A DNA stretch of 9,665 nt from DSUN01 sp035527715. Its GTDB lineage: Bacteria; Planctomycetota; PUPC01; DSUN01. Made by a program: the position numbers and the translations under genes. Shown here in pieces: positions 1-5,963 of this stretch. The stretch covers positions 1-9,665 of the forward strand of contig DATKZY010000012.1 in assembly GCA_035527715.1 (NCBI GenBank), read 5' to 3'. Each line of letters starts with the position of its first letter. The stretch's first letter is position 1. The notes beneath the pieces are model-generated. The model saw nothing but the letters and a program-made list of their open reading frames with translations. It did not search any database and was not told the origin of the DNA.

Positions 1-251
1 CGGCGGCCCTCCTCGGGCGAGCCGGGCGTGAAGTGCCACGGGCCAAAGGCCCCGCACGCGTTCAGCATCACGCTGCCCGCCCCGAAGCCGCCGAGCGGCA
101 CCCCGCGCTCGCAGCGGCCCAGCGGCACCCGCCAGGCCGCGGCCGGCACGGGCCAGGCCACCCGGGCCAGCGGCGCCTCCTCGCCCGCCCGCGCCGCGGC
201 GAACAGGCCCGCCAGGGCAACCACCCCACTCAGGCACGATGGACCAAGCAT
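1..251 (-). CDS. Secreted GBA2-type (GH116-like) glycosidase, 5' end only
   Basis: Reading the minus strand from the ATG at 251-249 gives 83 open codons running off the window at base 1, so only the N-terminus is present. Residues 1-22 look like a signal peptide: a hydrophobic stretch (VVALAGLFAAARA) with a plausible cleavage after ARA at residue 22, though there is no basic residue near the start. Residues 50-60 read GVPLGGFGAGS, followed by CGAFGPWHF at 66-74. A Gly-rich G-[VI]-P-L-G-G motif then an aromatic G-x-F-x-x-W is typical of the N-terminal domain of GBA2/GH116 beta-glucosidases, as I recall the family; the catalytic domain would lie outside. The frame has a stop at 359-357 and no other ATG, GTG or TTG between it and 251, which fixes the start. 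It is divergent from rpsO with about 175 bases between the starts. The open frame and export signal are well supported; the family is tentative. Confidence 0.6.
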   Translation of the reverse strand, partial: MLGPSCLSGVVALAGLFAAARAGEEAPLARVAWPVPAAAWRVPLGRCERGVPLGGFGAGSVMLNACGAFGPWHFTPGSPEEGR

Positions 252-290
252 CCCTGGGATTCCGTTCCCACCTGCCGTCCCCCACCGCCG

Positions 291-319
291 ATGGTAGCAG
301 AAGGGGGGCGGGCATGCAA
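291..319 (-). promoter_or_regulatory. Weak sigma70-like promoter candidate for the minus-strand gene
   Basis: On the minus strand TTGCAT (319-314) and TACCAT (296-291) are separated by 17 bases, about 40 bases upstream of the ATG at 251. The match is only 3 of 6 and 4 of 6 to consensus, so this is a position-supported guess. Confidence 0.25.
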
Positions 320-334
320 GGAAGCGGTTTTGAT

Positions 335-363
335 TTGACCGCCCCGGCCCCGTACGCTATAAT
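335..363 (+). promoter_or_regulatory. Strong sigma70 promoter of the rpsO-pnp operon
   Basis: TTGACC (335-340) and a perfect TATAAT (358-363) are separated by exactly 17 bases, 11 of 12 hexamer positions matching consensus. Transcription should start about base 369-371, giving a leader of about 56 bases before rpsO. An AT-containing consensus promoter stands out in this GC-rich sequence and suits a highly expressed ribosomal protein gene. Confidence 0.9.
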
Positions 364-369
364 GCTGCG

Positions 370-420
370 ACACGCCGCACGCGGGCGCGTGTGGCAGCCC
401 CGCGTCAGAGAAGGACACGC
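370..420 (+). promoter_or_regulatory. Structured rpsO leader: hairpin versus pseudoknot, possible S15 autoregulatory element
   Basis: Two mutually exclusive folds can be drawn. Fold 1 is a 9-bp hairpin (374-382 with 387-395, one G-U, loop GGGC) plus a small 4-bp hairpin (402-405 with 417-420) holding the Shine-Dalgarno in its loop. Fold 2 is an H-type pseudoknot: stem 1 ACACGC 370-375 with GCGTGT 387-392, stem 2 ACGCGGG 379-385 with CCCGCGT 399-405, connecting loops of 3, 1 and 6 bases. The Shine-Dalgarno GAGAAGGA (408-415) begins two bases after the pseudoknot. In E. coli, S15 represses its own mRNA by stabilising a pseudoknot that competes with a two-hairpin form. The pairings are visible; the regulation is inferred. 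Confidence 0.5.
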
Positions 421-425
421 AGTCT

Positions 426-695
426 ATGACGATGGACGGAACGAAGAAGAGCGAACTCATCGGCACGTATCGGCAGCACGAGGCGGACACGGGCTCGCCC
501 GAAGTGCAAGTAGCCCTGCTGACGGAGCGCATCAACCACCTGGCCGACCACCTGAAGACCCACCGCAAGGACCACACGTCGCGACGGGGCCTCCTGATGA
601 TGGTCGGCCAACGCACGCGGCTGCTGCGGTTTCTGCACCGCGCCAGCCCGGAGCGGTACGTGGCGGTCGTGAAACGGCTTGGGATCCGGAAGTAG
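426..695 (+). CDS. rpsO: 30S ribosomal protein S15
   Basis: This 89-residue protein has the usual S15 length. S15 is a primary binder of the central domain of 16S rRNA in the small subunit and takes part in bridging to the large subunit. The family signature is clear: DTGSPEVQVALLTERI (about residues 20-35), then the conserved KDHTSRRGLLMMVGQR block (about 48-63) and the LLRFLH and ERYVAVVKRLGIRK ending. The start at 426 has GAGAAGGA ten bases upstream; a second in-frame ATG at 432 is possible but would lie sixteen bases away. It is first in an operon with pnp, an order conserved over much of the bacteria, and is driven by the promoter at 335-363. A structured leader may allow feedback by S15 itself. 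Confidence 0.97.
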   Translation: MTMDGTKKSELIGTYRQHEADTGSPEVQVALLTERINHLADHLKTHRKDHTSRRGLLMMVGQRTRLLRFLHRASPERYVAVVKRLGIRK

Positions 696-889
696 CTCGC
701 TATTGGCGATTGCGGACCGACGACGTCCGATGGGGAGGCAGCAGGGCCCGAGCCGCAAGTCCCAGGCCGCGCAGTGGAGTGTCGAACACGGCCCATCTGG
801 CAGGGGCGCGCAAGCCCCGGATGGCAGTTCCCCAATGGTAGTTCCCACGTGCAGGTGCGGAGAAGGCACACAGGAGGTCGGAGAAGCGC
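696..889 (+). promoter_or_regulatory. rpsO-pnp intergenic region and pnp leader, with hairpins
   Basis: The 194 bases hold no gene. Two hairpins are visible. A small one directly after rpsO pairs CGGAC 713-717 with GTCCG 725-729. A larger one at 793-824 pairs CCATC with GATGG and, inside an asymmetric internal loop, GGGGC 803-807 with GCCCC 814-818 around a GCGCAA loop. Neither is followed by a T-run, so they do not look like terminators. In E. coli this interval carries an RNase III-cleaved hairpin through which PNPase limits its own synthesis; the place is the same but equivalence is inferred. I see no convincing internal promoter. Confidence 0.45.
821..847 (+). repeat. Imperfect 14/13-bp tandem repeat in the pnp leader
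   Basis: ATGGCAGTTCCCCA (821-834) is followed at once by ATGGTAGTTCCCA (835-847), differing by one substitution and one base of length. The pair begins in the 3' strand of the 793-824 hairpin and ends 25 bases before the pnp Shine-Dalgarno. It may be a protein-binding site or a chance duplication. Confidence 0.5.
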
Positions 890-3067
890 ATGGCAATGCA
901 TCGCGTCGAGCGGCTGATTGGTGACAGACCCCTCATCATCGAGACGGGGAAACTCGCGAAACAGGCGGCAGGAGCGGTGACCGTCCGCTGCGGCGACACG
1001 ATGGTGCTGGCCACCGTCGTGTGCGCCGAGCCGAAGCGGGACACGGATTTCTTCCCGCTCACCGTCGAGTACCGCGAGAAGTTCCACGCGGCCGGCAGGA
1101 TCCCCGGCGGGCGCTTCCACAAGCGCGAGGGCCGGCCCAGCCGCAAGGAAATCCTCACCTCGCGCATGTGCGACCGCCCCCTGCGGCCGCTCTTCCCCAA
1201 GGGCTTCCGCGAGGAGGTCATGGTCCACGTCCTCGTGCTGTCGGCCGACAAGGACAACGACCCCGACACCCTGGCCATGGTCGGCTCCTCCGCCGCCCTC
1301 GCCATCTCGTCCATCCCCTTCCTCGGCCCCACCGGGTCCGTCCGCGTCGGCCGCATCGGCGGACGCTTCCTCATCAATCCCACCTACAAGCAGGTGCAGG
1401 AGGGCGACCTGGACCTCGTGATGTCGGCCACGAAGGACGCCATCGTGATGGTCGAGGCCGGGGCGAAGGAGGTGCCCGAATCGAGCATCGTGGAGGCCCT
1501 GCGCTTCGGCCACGAGGCCTGCCGCGAGATCGTCGGGATGATCGAGGAACTGGTCCGCGACTGCGGCGTCACCGCCCGCTTCTTCGAGCCGGCCGAGGTG
1601 CCCGAGGACCTCAAGGCGAAGATGAGCGCGAAGTACCGCGACGCTCTCCTGGAACGCCTCCAGATCCGCGAGAAGCGCGAGCGCGCGGGCGCCGTCATCC
1701 TCCTCCGCGAGCAGGCATTCGAGGGATTCGTCCAGAGCGACGAGAACGAGGACGGCTACACCAAGGGCGAGGTCGCCACGGCGTTCGAGGACCTCGAGGG
1801 CCAGGTGATGCGCTCCCTGATGGTCTCCGGCAAGCGCTGCGACAGCCGCGGCCACAAGGACATTCGGCCCATCACCTGTGAGGTCGCCATCCTCCCCCGC
1901 TCCCACGGCTCCGCCCTGTTCACCCGCGGCGAAACCCAGGCCCTCGTGGGCACCACCCTCGGCACCTCGCTCGACGAGGAGTGGGTGGAGAGCCTCCTCG
2001 AGACCCACACCCGCAAGTTCATGCTCCACTACAACTTCCCCAGCTTCTCGGTGGGCGAGGTGCGGCCCGAGCGCGGCCCCGGCCGCCGCGAGATCGGCCA
2101 CGGCGTCCTCGCCGAGCGGGCCTTCGAACCCGTCCTGCCCCCCAAGGAGGACTTCCCCTACACCATCCGCGTCGTGTCCGACATCCTCGAGTCCAACGGC
2201 TCCTCCTCGATGGCCACCGTGTGCGCCGCCACCCTTTCGATGATGGACGCCGGGATCCCGATCCGCGACCCTGTGGCCGGCATCGCCATGGGCCTGATCA
2301 AGGAAGGCGAGAAAGTCGTCATCCTCACCGACATCCTGGGCGACGAGGACCACTTCGGCGACATGGACTTCAAGGTGGCCGGCACCCAGCACGGGGTGAC
2401 GGCGCTCCAGATGGACATCAAGATCGGCGGGCTGAGCGACAGCGTGATGCGTGCGGCCCTCGACCAGGCCAGGGAGGCGCGCATCCACATCCTGCGCGAG
2501 ATGCTCCGCGCCCTCGACCGCCCACGGCCAGAGATCTCGCAATACGCCCCGCGCCTGCTGCGCATCCAGATCGACCCCGCCAAGATCGGCACCGTCATCG
2601 GCCCCGGCGGCAAGATGATCCGCAGCATCGAGGCCGAGTCCGGCGCCAAGGTGGAGATCGAGGACGACGGGACGATCGTCATCTCCTCGGCCGACGTGCG
2701 GGCCGCCGAGAAGGCCCGCGACACCATCCTCGGCCTCGTCGCCACCGCCGAGATCGGAAGGGTCTACCCCGGCCGCGTCGTCTCCACCAAGAACTTCGGC
2801 GCCTTCATCGAGTTCCTCCCAGGGCAGGAGGGCCTCTGCCACATCTCCGAACTCGCCGACCGATACGTCGAGCGAGTCGAGGACGAGGTGAACGTCGGCG
2901 ACGAGGTGCGCGTCAAGGTCATCTCGGTTGACGACCAGGGCCGCGTCAAGCTCAGCCGCAAAGCCGTCGCCCACGACGAGGCCGGCCCCGGCGGCGGCGA
3001 CTCCGGCGGCCCACGCACCACCTTCGGCCAAAGCAACGGCGGCGGCCGCGGCTTCGGCAGGCGATAG
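890..3067 (+). CDS. pnp: Polynucleotide phosphorylase (polyribonucleotide nucleotidyltransferase)
   Basis: PNPase is a trimeric cytoplasmic exoribonuclease that degrades RNA 3' to 5' by phosphorolysis and is a core part of bacterial RNA decay. The 725-residue product has the full domain set: first RNase PH domain (about 12-145, with GGRFHKREGRPSRKE and RPLRPLFP), a helical linker, the second, catalytic RNase PH domain (about 320-545), a KH domain (about 560-620, GPGG loop at 571-574) and an S1 domain (about 625-697). Active-site residues are in place: GSSSMAT at 437-443, and D485 and D491 in GDEDHFGDMDF, matching E. coli D486 and D492. A Gly-rich, Arg-ending tail follows the S1 domain. The start at 890 is supported by AGGAGGT (872-878) eleven bases upstream; an in-frame ATG at 896 is less likely. 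It sits 194 bases after rpsO and 17 before the cold-shock gene, suggesting one transcript. Confidence 0.98.
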   Translation: MAMHRVERLIGDRPLIIETGKLAKQAAGAVTVRCGDTMVLATVVCAEPKRDTDFFPLTVEYREKFHAAGRIPGGRFHKREGRPSRKEILTSRMCDRPLRPLFPKGFREEVMVHVLVLSADKDNDPDTLAMVGSSAALAISSIPFLGPTGSVRVGRIGGRFLINPTYKQVQEGDLDLVMSATKDAIVMVEAGAKEVPESSIVEALRFGHEACREIVGMIEELVRDCGVTARFFEPAEVPEDLKAKMSAKYRDALLERLQIREKRERAGAVILLREQAFEGFVQSDENEDGYTKGEVATAFEDLEGQVMRSLMVSGKRCDSRGHKDIRPITCEVAILPRSHGSALFTRGETQALVGTTLGTSLDEEWVESLLETHTRKFMLHYNFPSFSVGEVRPERGPGRREIGHGVLAERAFEPVLPPKEDFPYTIRVVSDILESNGSSSMATVCAATLSMMDAGIPIRDPVAGIAMGLIKEGEKVVILTDILGDEDHFGDMDFKVAGTQHGVTALQMDIKIGGLSDSVMRAALDQAREARIHILREMLRALDRPRPEISQYAPRLLRIQIDPAKIGTVIGPGGKMIRSIEAESGAKVEIEDDGTIVISSADVRAAEKARDTILGLVATAEIGRVYPGRVVSTKNFGAFIEFLPGQEGLCHISELADRYVERVEDEVNVGDEVRVKVISVDDQGRVKLSRKAVAHDEAGPGGGDSGGPRTTFGQSNGGGRGFGRR

Positions 3068-3084
3068 GCCCAGGAGACCCCAGG

Positions 3085-3291
3085 ATGGCCGAAGGCGTCG
3101 TCAAATGGTTCGACCCCAAGAAGGGCTACGGCTTCATCACCGCAGACGGCCAGCCCGACATCTTCGTCCATTGGCGCAGCATCCGCGGCGACGACCCCTT
3201 CAAGACCCTGGAGGACGGCGAACCCGTCCAGTTCGACGTCATCCAGGGCGCCAAGGGCCTCGCCGCCGAAAACGTCGTCCGCCTCGCCTGA
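3085..3291 (+). CDS. Cold-shock-domain RNA-binding protein
   Basis: This 68-residue protein is a single cold-shock domain, the usual size for the CspA family of single-stranded nucleic acid binders that melt mRNA structure. It opens MAEGVVKWFDPKKGYGFI, with the RNP1 motif KGYGFI at 13-18 and RNP2 IFVH at 26-29. The aromatic residue after RNP2 is Trp (W30) where Phe or Tyr is usual, and the acidic insert DDPFKTLEDGEPVQFDV resembles the normal EGFKxLxEGxxVxF segment. AGGAG (3072-3076) lies eight bases before the ATG. The gene begins 17 bases after pnp and ends in front of a strong hairpin, so it is probably the last gene of the rpsO-pnp operon. A chaperone for structured RNA next to an exoribonuclease that stalls at structure makes functional sense, but cooperation is inferred. 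Confidence 0.95.
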   Translation: MAEGVVKWFDPKKGYGFITADGQPDIFVHWRSIRGDDPFKTLEDGEPVQFDVIQGAKGLAAENVVRLA

Positions 3292-3308
3292 GCCCCTGCT
3301 CGCACCCC

Positions 3309-3350
3309 CGGCCCGGAGGCAGGCCCTTCGCCCCGCCTCCGGGCCGTTCT
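3309..3350 (+). terminator. Terminator hairpin closing the rpsO-pnp-csp operon
   Basis: A perfect 12-bp GC-rich stem pairs 3309-3320 (CGGCCCGGAGGC) with 3335-3346 (GCCTCCGGGCCG) around a 14-base loop, starting 17 bases after the cold-shock stop. The tail is only TTCT, so termination may be partial or the hairpin may mainly protect the 3' end. No promoter is visible between it and the kinase gene at 3393, so read-through could supply the kinase. Confidence 0.75.
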
Positions 3351-3392
3351 GCAAGCCCACGCCACGCAGCACGGCGGGATACCAAGGCGGCC

Positions 3393-4127
3393 ATGAACAC
3401 ACAGCCCAACCCCCAAGCCGACCCCTGGTCCCACGTGGTCGCCCTGGCCGGGGGACTCGTCCACGAGATCAAGAACCCCCTGAGCACCATCAGCCTCAAC
3501 CTCCAGCTCCTCCTGGAGGACTGGCGGCAGGGCGCCGAGTCGCCCCGCGAGCGCCGCACCCTCAAGCGCCTCGAAACCCTCCAGCGCGAGACCAGCCGCC
3601 TTGTCGGCCTCCTCGAGGACTTCCTCCGCTACGCCCGCACCCTGCACATCCACCCGCAGCCCTGCCAGGTCAACTCCCTGGTGGAGGAGCTGCTGGACTT
3701 CATCGCGCCCAAGGCTGCGCAACTCGGCATCCAGATCCGCAGCGTCCTCGCCCCCGGCCTCCCCGTCATCCAGGCCGACCCCAAGCTCCTCAAGCAGGCG
3801 CTCCTCAACCTCCTCATCAACGCTGAGGAAGCCGTGCCAAAGGGCGGCGAGTTGATCCTCCAGACCTCCTCCGATGGGGCAGGCGTGCAGCTCGACGTCA
3901 CCGACACCGGCATCGGCATCCCCGACCACCAGATCGCCAAGATCTTCGACCTCTACTTCACCACCAAGGAGAGCGGCAGCGGCCTCGGCCTCTGCACCAC
4001 CCGGCGCATCATCGAGCTCCACGGCGGCTCCATCGCCGTCGAGACCGAAGCCGGCAAGGGCACCCACTTCACCGTCCGGCTGCCCCAGGCTCCCCCTGCA
4101 CACGAGGTCATGGAGGCCACGCCGTGA
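3393..4127 (+). CDS. Soluble two-component sensor histidine kinase (NtrB/ZraS-like core)
   Basis: This kinase autophosphorylates on His and should pass the phosphate to the regulator encoded directly after it. The 244 residues contain only the transmitter core. The H-box GGLVHEIKNPLS has phospho-acceptor H24. The dimerisation helices run to about residue 90 (LVGLLEDFLRYAR). The ATPase domain has the N-box LLNLLINAEEAV (N143), the G1 box DTGIGIP (171-177), the F-box FDLYFTTKE and the G2 box GSGLGL (195-200). Only about 20 residues precede the H-box and there is no signal peptide, membrane segment, PAS or GAF domain, so it is cytoplasmic and lacks a recognisable sensor. The ATG at 3393 has AAGG (3384-3387) upstream. 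The same frame stays open far upstream, but that would run through the cold-shock gene and the terminator hairpin, so the downstream start is preferred. Its TGA overlaps the next start in GTGA. Confidence 0.93.
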   Translation: MNTQPNPQADPWSHVVALAGGLVHEIKNPLSTISLNLQLLLEDWRQGAESPRERRTLKRLETLQRETSRLVGLLEDFLRYARTLHIHPQPCQVNSLVEELLDFIAPKAAQLGIQIRSVLAPGLPVIQADPKLLKQALLNLLINAEEAVPKGGELILQTSSDGAGVQLDVTDTGIGIPDHQIAKIFDLYFTTKESGSGLGLCTTRRIIELHGGSIAVETEAGKGTHFTVRLPQAPPAHEVMEATP

Positions 4128-5488
4128 CGGCACCCCAGCAGACCTCGATCCTCATCGTGGACGACCACGCGGCCCACGCCGAGGCCCTCGCTGCCGCCCT
4201 CGAGGCACTCCCCGCCGCCACCGACATCGCCACCGGCGGCAACGAGGCCCTCGACAAGCTCGCCGCCAAGCCCTACGACCTGGTCATCACCGACCTCGTG
4301 ATGAGCGACCTCGACGGCATGGAGCTGCTGCGCGAGGCCAAGGGGCGCACCCCCGACATCGAGGTCATCGTCGTCACGGGCTACGCCACCGTCGAGAACG
4401 CCGTCGCCGCCATGCAGCGCGGCGCCGCCACCTACCTGCGCAAGCCCGTCAACCTCGACGAGCTCCGCGCCGTCGTCCGAGGCGTCCTCGAAAAGCAGGC
4501 CCTGCGCCGCACCAACGTCGAGCTCCGCCGCGAGCTCGACCAGCGCTTCGGCTTCGAAGGCATCATCGGCAACCATCCCAAAATGCTCCGCCTCGTCGAG
4601 ACCCTCCGCCAGATCGCCCCCACCGACGCCACGGTCCTCGTCTACGGCGAAAGCGGCACCGGCAAGGAACTCGTCGCCCGCGCCCTCCACAACAACAGCC
4701 CGCGCCGCACCAAGCGCTTCGTCGCCCTCAACTGCGCCGCCCTCTCCGAAGGCATCCTCGAAAGCGAGCTGTTCGGCCACGAGAAAGGCTCCTTCACCGG
4801 CGCCGCCGCCGCTCGCCAGGGCCGCTTCGAATACGCCGACGGCGGCACACTCCTCCTCGACGAGGTCGGCGACATGCCCCCCTCCACCCAGGTCAAGCTC
4901 CTCCGTGTCCTCGAACAGAACGAAATAATCCGAGTCGGCTCCAACACCCCCGTCTCCGTGGACGTCCGCATCGTCGCCGCCACCCACCGCCGCCTCGAGG
5001 CCCTCGCCAAGGACGGCAAGTTCCGCGAGGACCTCTACTTCCGCCTCAAAGTCGTCACCCTCCACATCCCCCCCCTGCGCGAGCGGACCGACGACATTCC
5101 CCTCCTCGCCGACCACTTCCTGCGCGAGATCGCCACCGCCTACAACAAGCCGATCACCGAGATCAGCGCCGACGCCCGCCGCCGCCTCGCCGCCTACGAC
5201 TGGCCCGGCAACGTCCGCGAGCTCCGCAACACCATCGAGCACATGGCCGTCGTCACCACCGACGCCGTGCTGGGCACCGACGACTTGCCCGACCACATCG
5301 TCCCTGGCGAGGCCCCCGCGGCCCCCGACGCCCCGCAGCTTGTCGGCATCTCCCTCCAGCAGGCCGAGCGCGAGCTCATCAAGAACACCCTCGCCTCGGT
5401 CGGCGGCAACCGCGTCGAGGCCGCCCGAGTCCTCGGCATCGGCGAGCGCACCCTCTACCGCAAGATCAAAGAATACGACCTCAAGTAG
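4124..5488 (+). CDS. NtrC-family sigma54-dependent response regulator
   Basis: The 454-residue protein has the classic three domains. The receiver (about 7-123) has acidic pocket D13/D14, phospho-acceptor D57, T85 and K107. The AAA+ sigma54-activation domain (about 146-370) has Walker A GESGTGKE (175-182), GSFTGA (222-227, a permitted variant of the GAFTGA loop that touches sigma54), Walker B LLLDE (D246/E247) and FREDLYFRL (300-308) with the arginine-finger region. The C-terminal Fis-type helix-turn-helix (about 420-454) includes NRVEAARVLGIGERTLYRKI. It should hydrolyse ATP to open sigma54 promoters once phosphorylated. It starts at GTG 4124, overlapping the kinase stop by four bases, with GGAGG (4112-4116) seven bases upstream inside the kinase gene: translational coupling and a cognate pair. 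The targets are unknown. No clear terminator follows. Confidence 0.96.
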   Translation: MTAPQQTSILIVDDHAAHAEALAAALEALPAATDIATGGNEALDKLAAKPYDLVITDLVMSDLDGMELLREAKGRTPDIEVIVVTGYATVENAVAAMQRGAATYLRKPVNLDELRAVVRGVLEKQALRRTNVELRRELDQRFGFEGIIGNHPKMLRLVETLRQIAPTDATVLVYGESGTGKELVARALHNNSPRRTKRFVALNCAALSEGILESELFGHEKGSFTGAAAARQGRFEYADGGTLLLDEVGDMPPSTQVKLLRVLEQNEIIRVGSNTPVSVDVRIVAATHRRLEALAKDGKFREDLYFRLKVVTLHIPPLRERTDDIPLLADHFLREIATAYNKPITEISADARRRLAAYDWPGNVRELRNTIEHMAVVTTDAVLGTDDLPDHIVPGEAPAAPDAPQLVGISLQQAERELIKNTLASVGGNRVEAARVLGIGERTLYRKIKEYDLK

Positions 5489-5563
5489 CCCCTCCCCCGA
5501 CCGGCGCCGAAGGAGCCCACCAAAGCGCAACGGCAGGCCCGCGCCCAGGGGGGGGCGGGGGCG

Positions 5564-5614
5564 TCAAGATGATCAAGATGATCACGCGCGCGCAACAGCC
5601 CCTGATCATCTTGA
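5564..5614. repeat. Motif cluster: overlapping direct copies plus inverted copy of TCAAGATGATCA
   Basis: TCAAGATGATCA occurs at 5564-5575 and, overlapping by three bases with a 9-bp period, at 5573-5584. Its exact reverse complement TGATCATCTTGA lies at 5603-5614, so a 12-bp perfect stem with an 18-base loop can form. The stem is AT-rich and followed by only four As, so it does not look like an intrinsic terminator for the plus strand. A cluster of phased and inverted copies suggests a regulator-binding region; the adjacent NtrC-type regulator is an obvious but unproven candidate. Confidence 0.7.
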
Positions 5615-5710
5615 AAACGCGGCGCGACCCCGTAACTCCACGCCATAACCTCTTGTCGCATCAGCAGATATGTGCCTGGCCGCTGGCTCGCCACCGCCCC
5701 CGCCGCCCCG

Positions 5711-5721
5711 TCAAGATGATC
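5711..5721 (+). repeat. Third direct copy of the TCAAGATGATC motif
   Basis: TCAAGATGATC recurs 127 bases after the second direct copy and 71 bases before the -35 of the promoter at 5792. The 10-mer CAAGATGATC also appears inside pnp at 2611-2620, where it encodes part of the KH-domain GKMI segment, so a single copy can arise by chance. Confidence 0.45.
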
Positions 5722-5791
5722 CCCTCGGTGATGCCGCGAGACCCAAGACCCGGGCGCGGCGCCCCCTTCCCACTCCGCGACGGCGAGCCGC

Positions 5792-5819
5792 TTGCGGTCT
5801 GGTGAAAGTGAGGTATACT
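5792..5819 (+). promoter_or_regulatory. Sigma70-like promoter for the TPR gene
   Basis: TTGCGG (5792-5797) and TATACT (5814-5819) are separated by 16 bases, with 4 of 6 and 5 of 6 consensus positions. Transcription from about 5826 would give a leader of about 138 bases. This supports the TPR start at 5964 over upstream in-frame codons. Confidence 0.65.
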
Positions 5820-5963
5820 TGGGGTGCCAGTGGAGGGAAGAGCTGTGCCGAGCGTCCTGCCACGCCCCCGATCCCTCGCGGCTCGCCGCGCAACCCCGAG
5901 GCCAATCCCTGCCTTCTTCGTCTGGCCCGCCCCGCCGCCCGCTCCCTGCCGAGGAGCCGAAAG

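Larger units (their letters stand above)
5489..5963. other. Gene-free interval between the response regulator and the TPR gene
   Basis: The 475 bases contain no gene I can support. They hold a G-rich run (5548-5561, eight Gs, a C, five Gs), the clustered TCAAGATGATC motif (5564-5614 and 5711-5721), a sigma70-like promoter (5792-5819) and a leader of about 138 bases before the TPR start. The leader includes a small hairpin, CGCGG 5877-5881 with CCGCG 5886-5890. The TPR frame is open back to 5670, but the promoter and Shine-Dalgarno place its start at 5964. Confidence 0.6.

Noticed and set aside
230..3031. Very long open frame on the minus strand opposite rpsO and pnp
   Set aside because: It lies antisense to two unmistakable genes; its Gly/Ala/Asp/Val-rich translation is the usual shadow of GC-rich coding DNA.
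2928..3392. Upstream extension of the kinase reading frame
   Set aside because: It would overlap the end of pnp, the whole cold-shock gene and the terminator hairpin, and its translation is low-complexity Arg/Pro-rich.
5564..5618. Inverted repeat as terminator of the two-component operon
   Set aside because: The stem is AT-rich, the loop is long, and there is no T-run after it on the plus strand.
5675..5692. Sigma54-type promoter (GG at 5678, GC at 5690, correct 10-base spacing)
   Set aside because: Only TGGC and the invariant GG/GC match; GG-N10-GC is frequent by chance in such GC-rich sequence. Mentioned in the motif finding but not annotated.
5752..5764. Inverted repeat GGGCG-CGG-CGCCC
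   Set aside because: A 5-bp GC stem with no T-run is expected often by chance here.
5670..5963. Upstream extension of the TPR reading frame
   Set aside because: The -10 element at 5814-5819 lies inside the extension, the signal peptide begins at 5964, and a good Shine-Dalgarno precedes that ATG.
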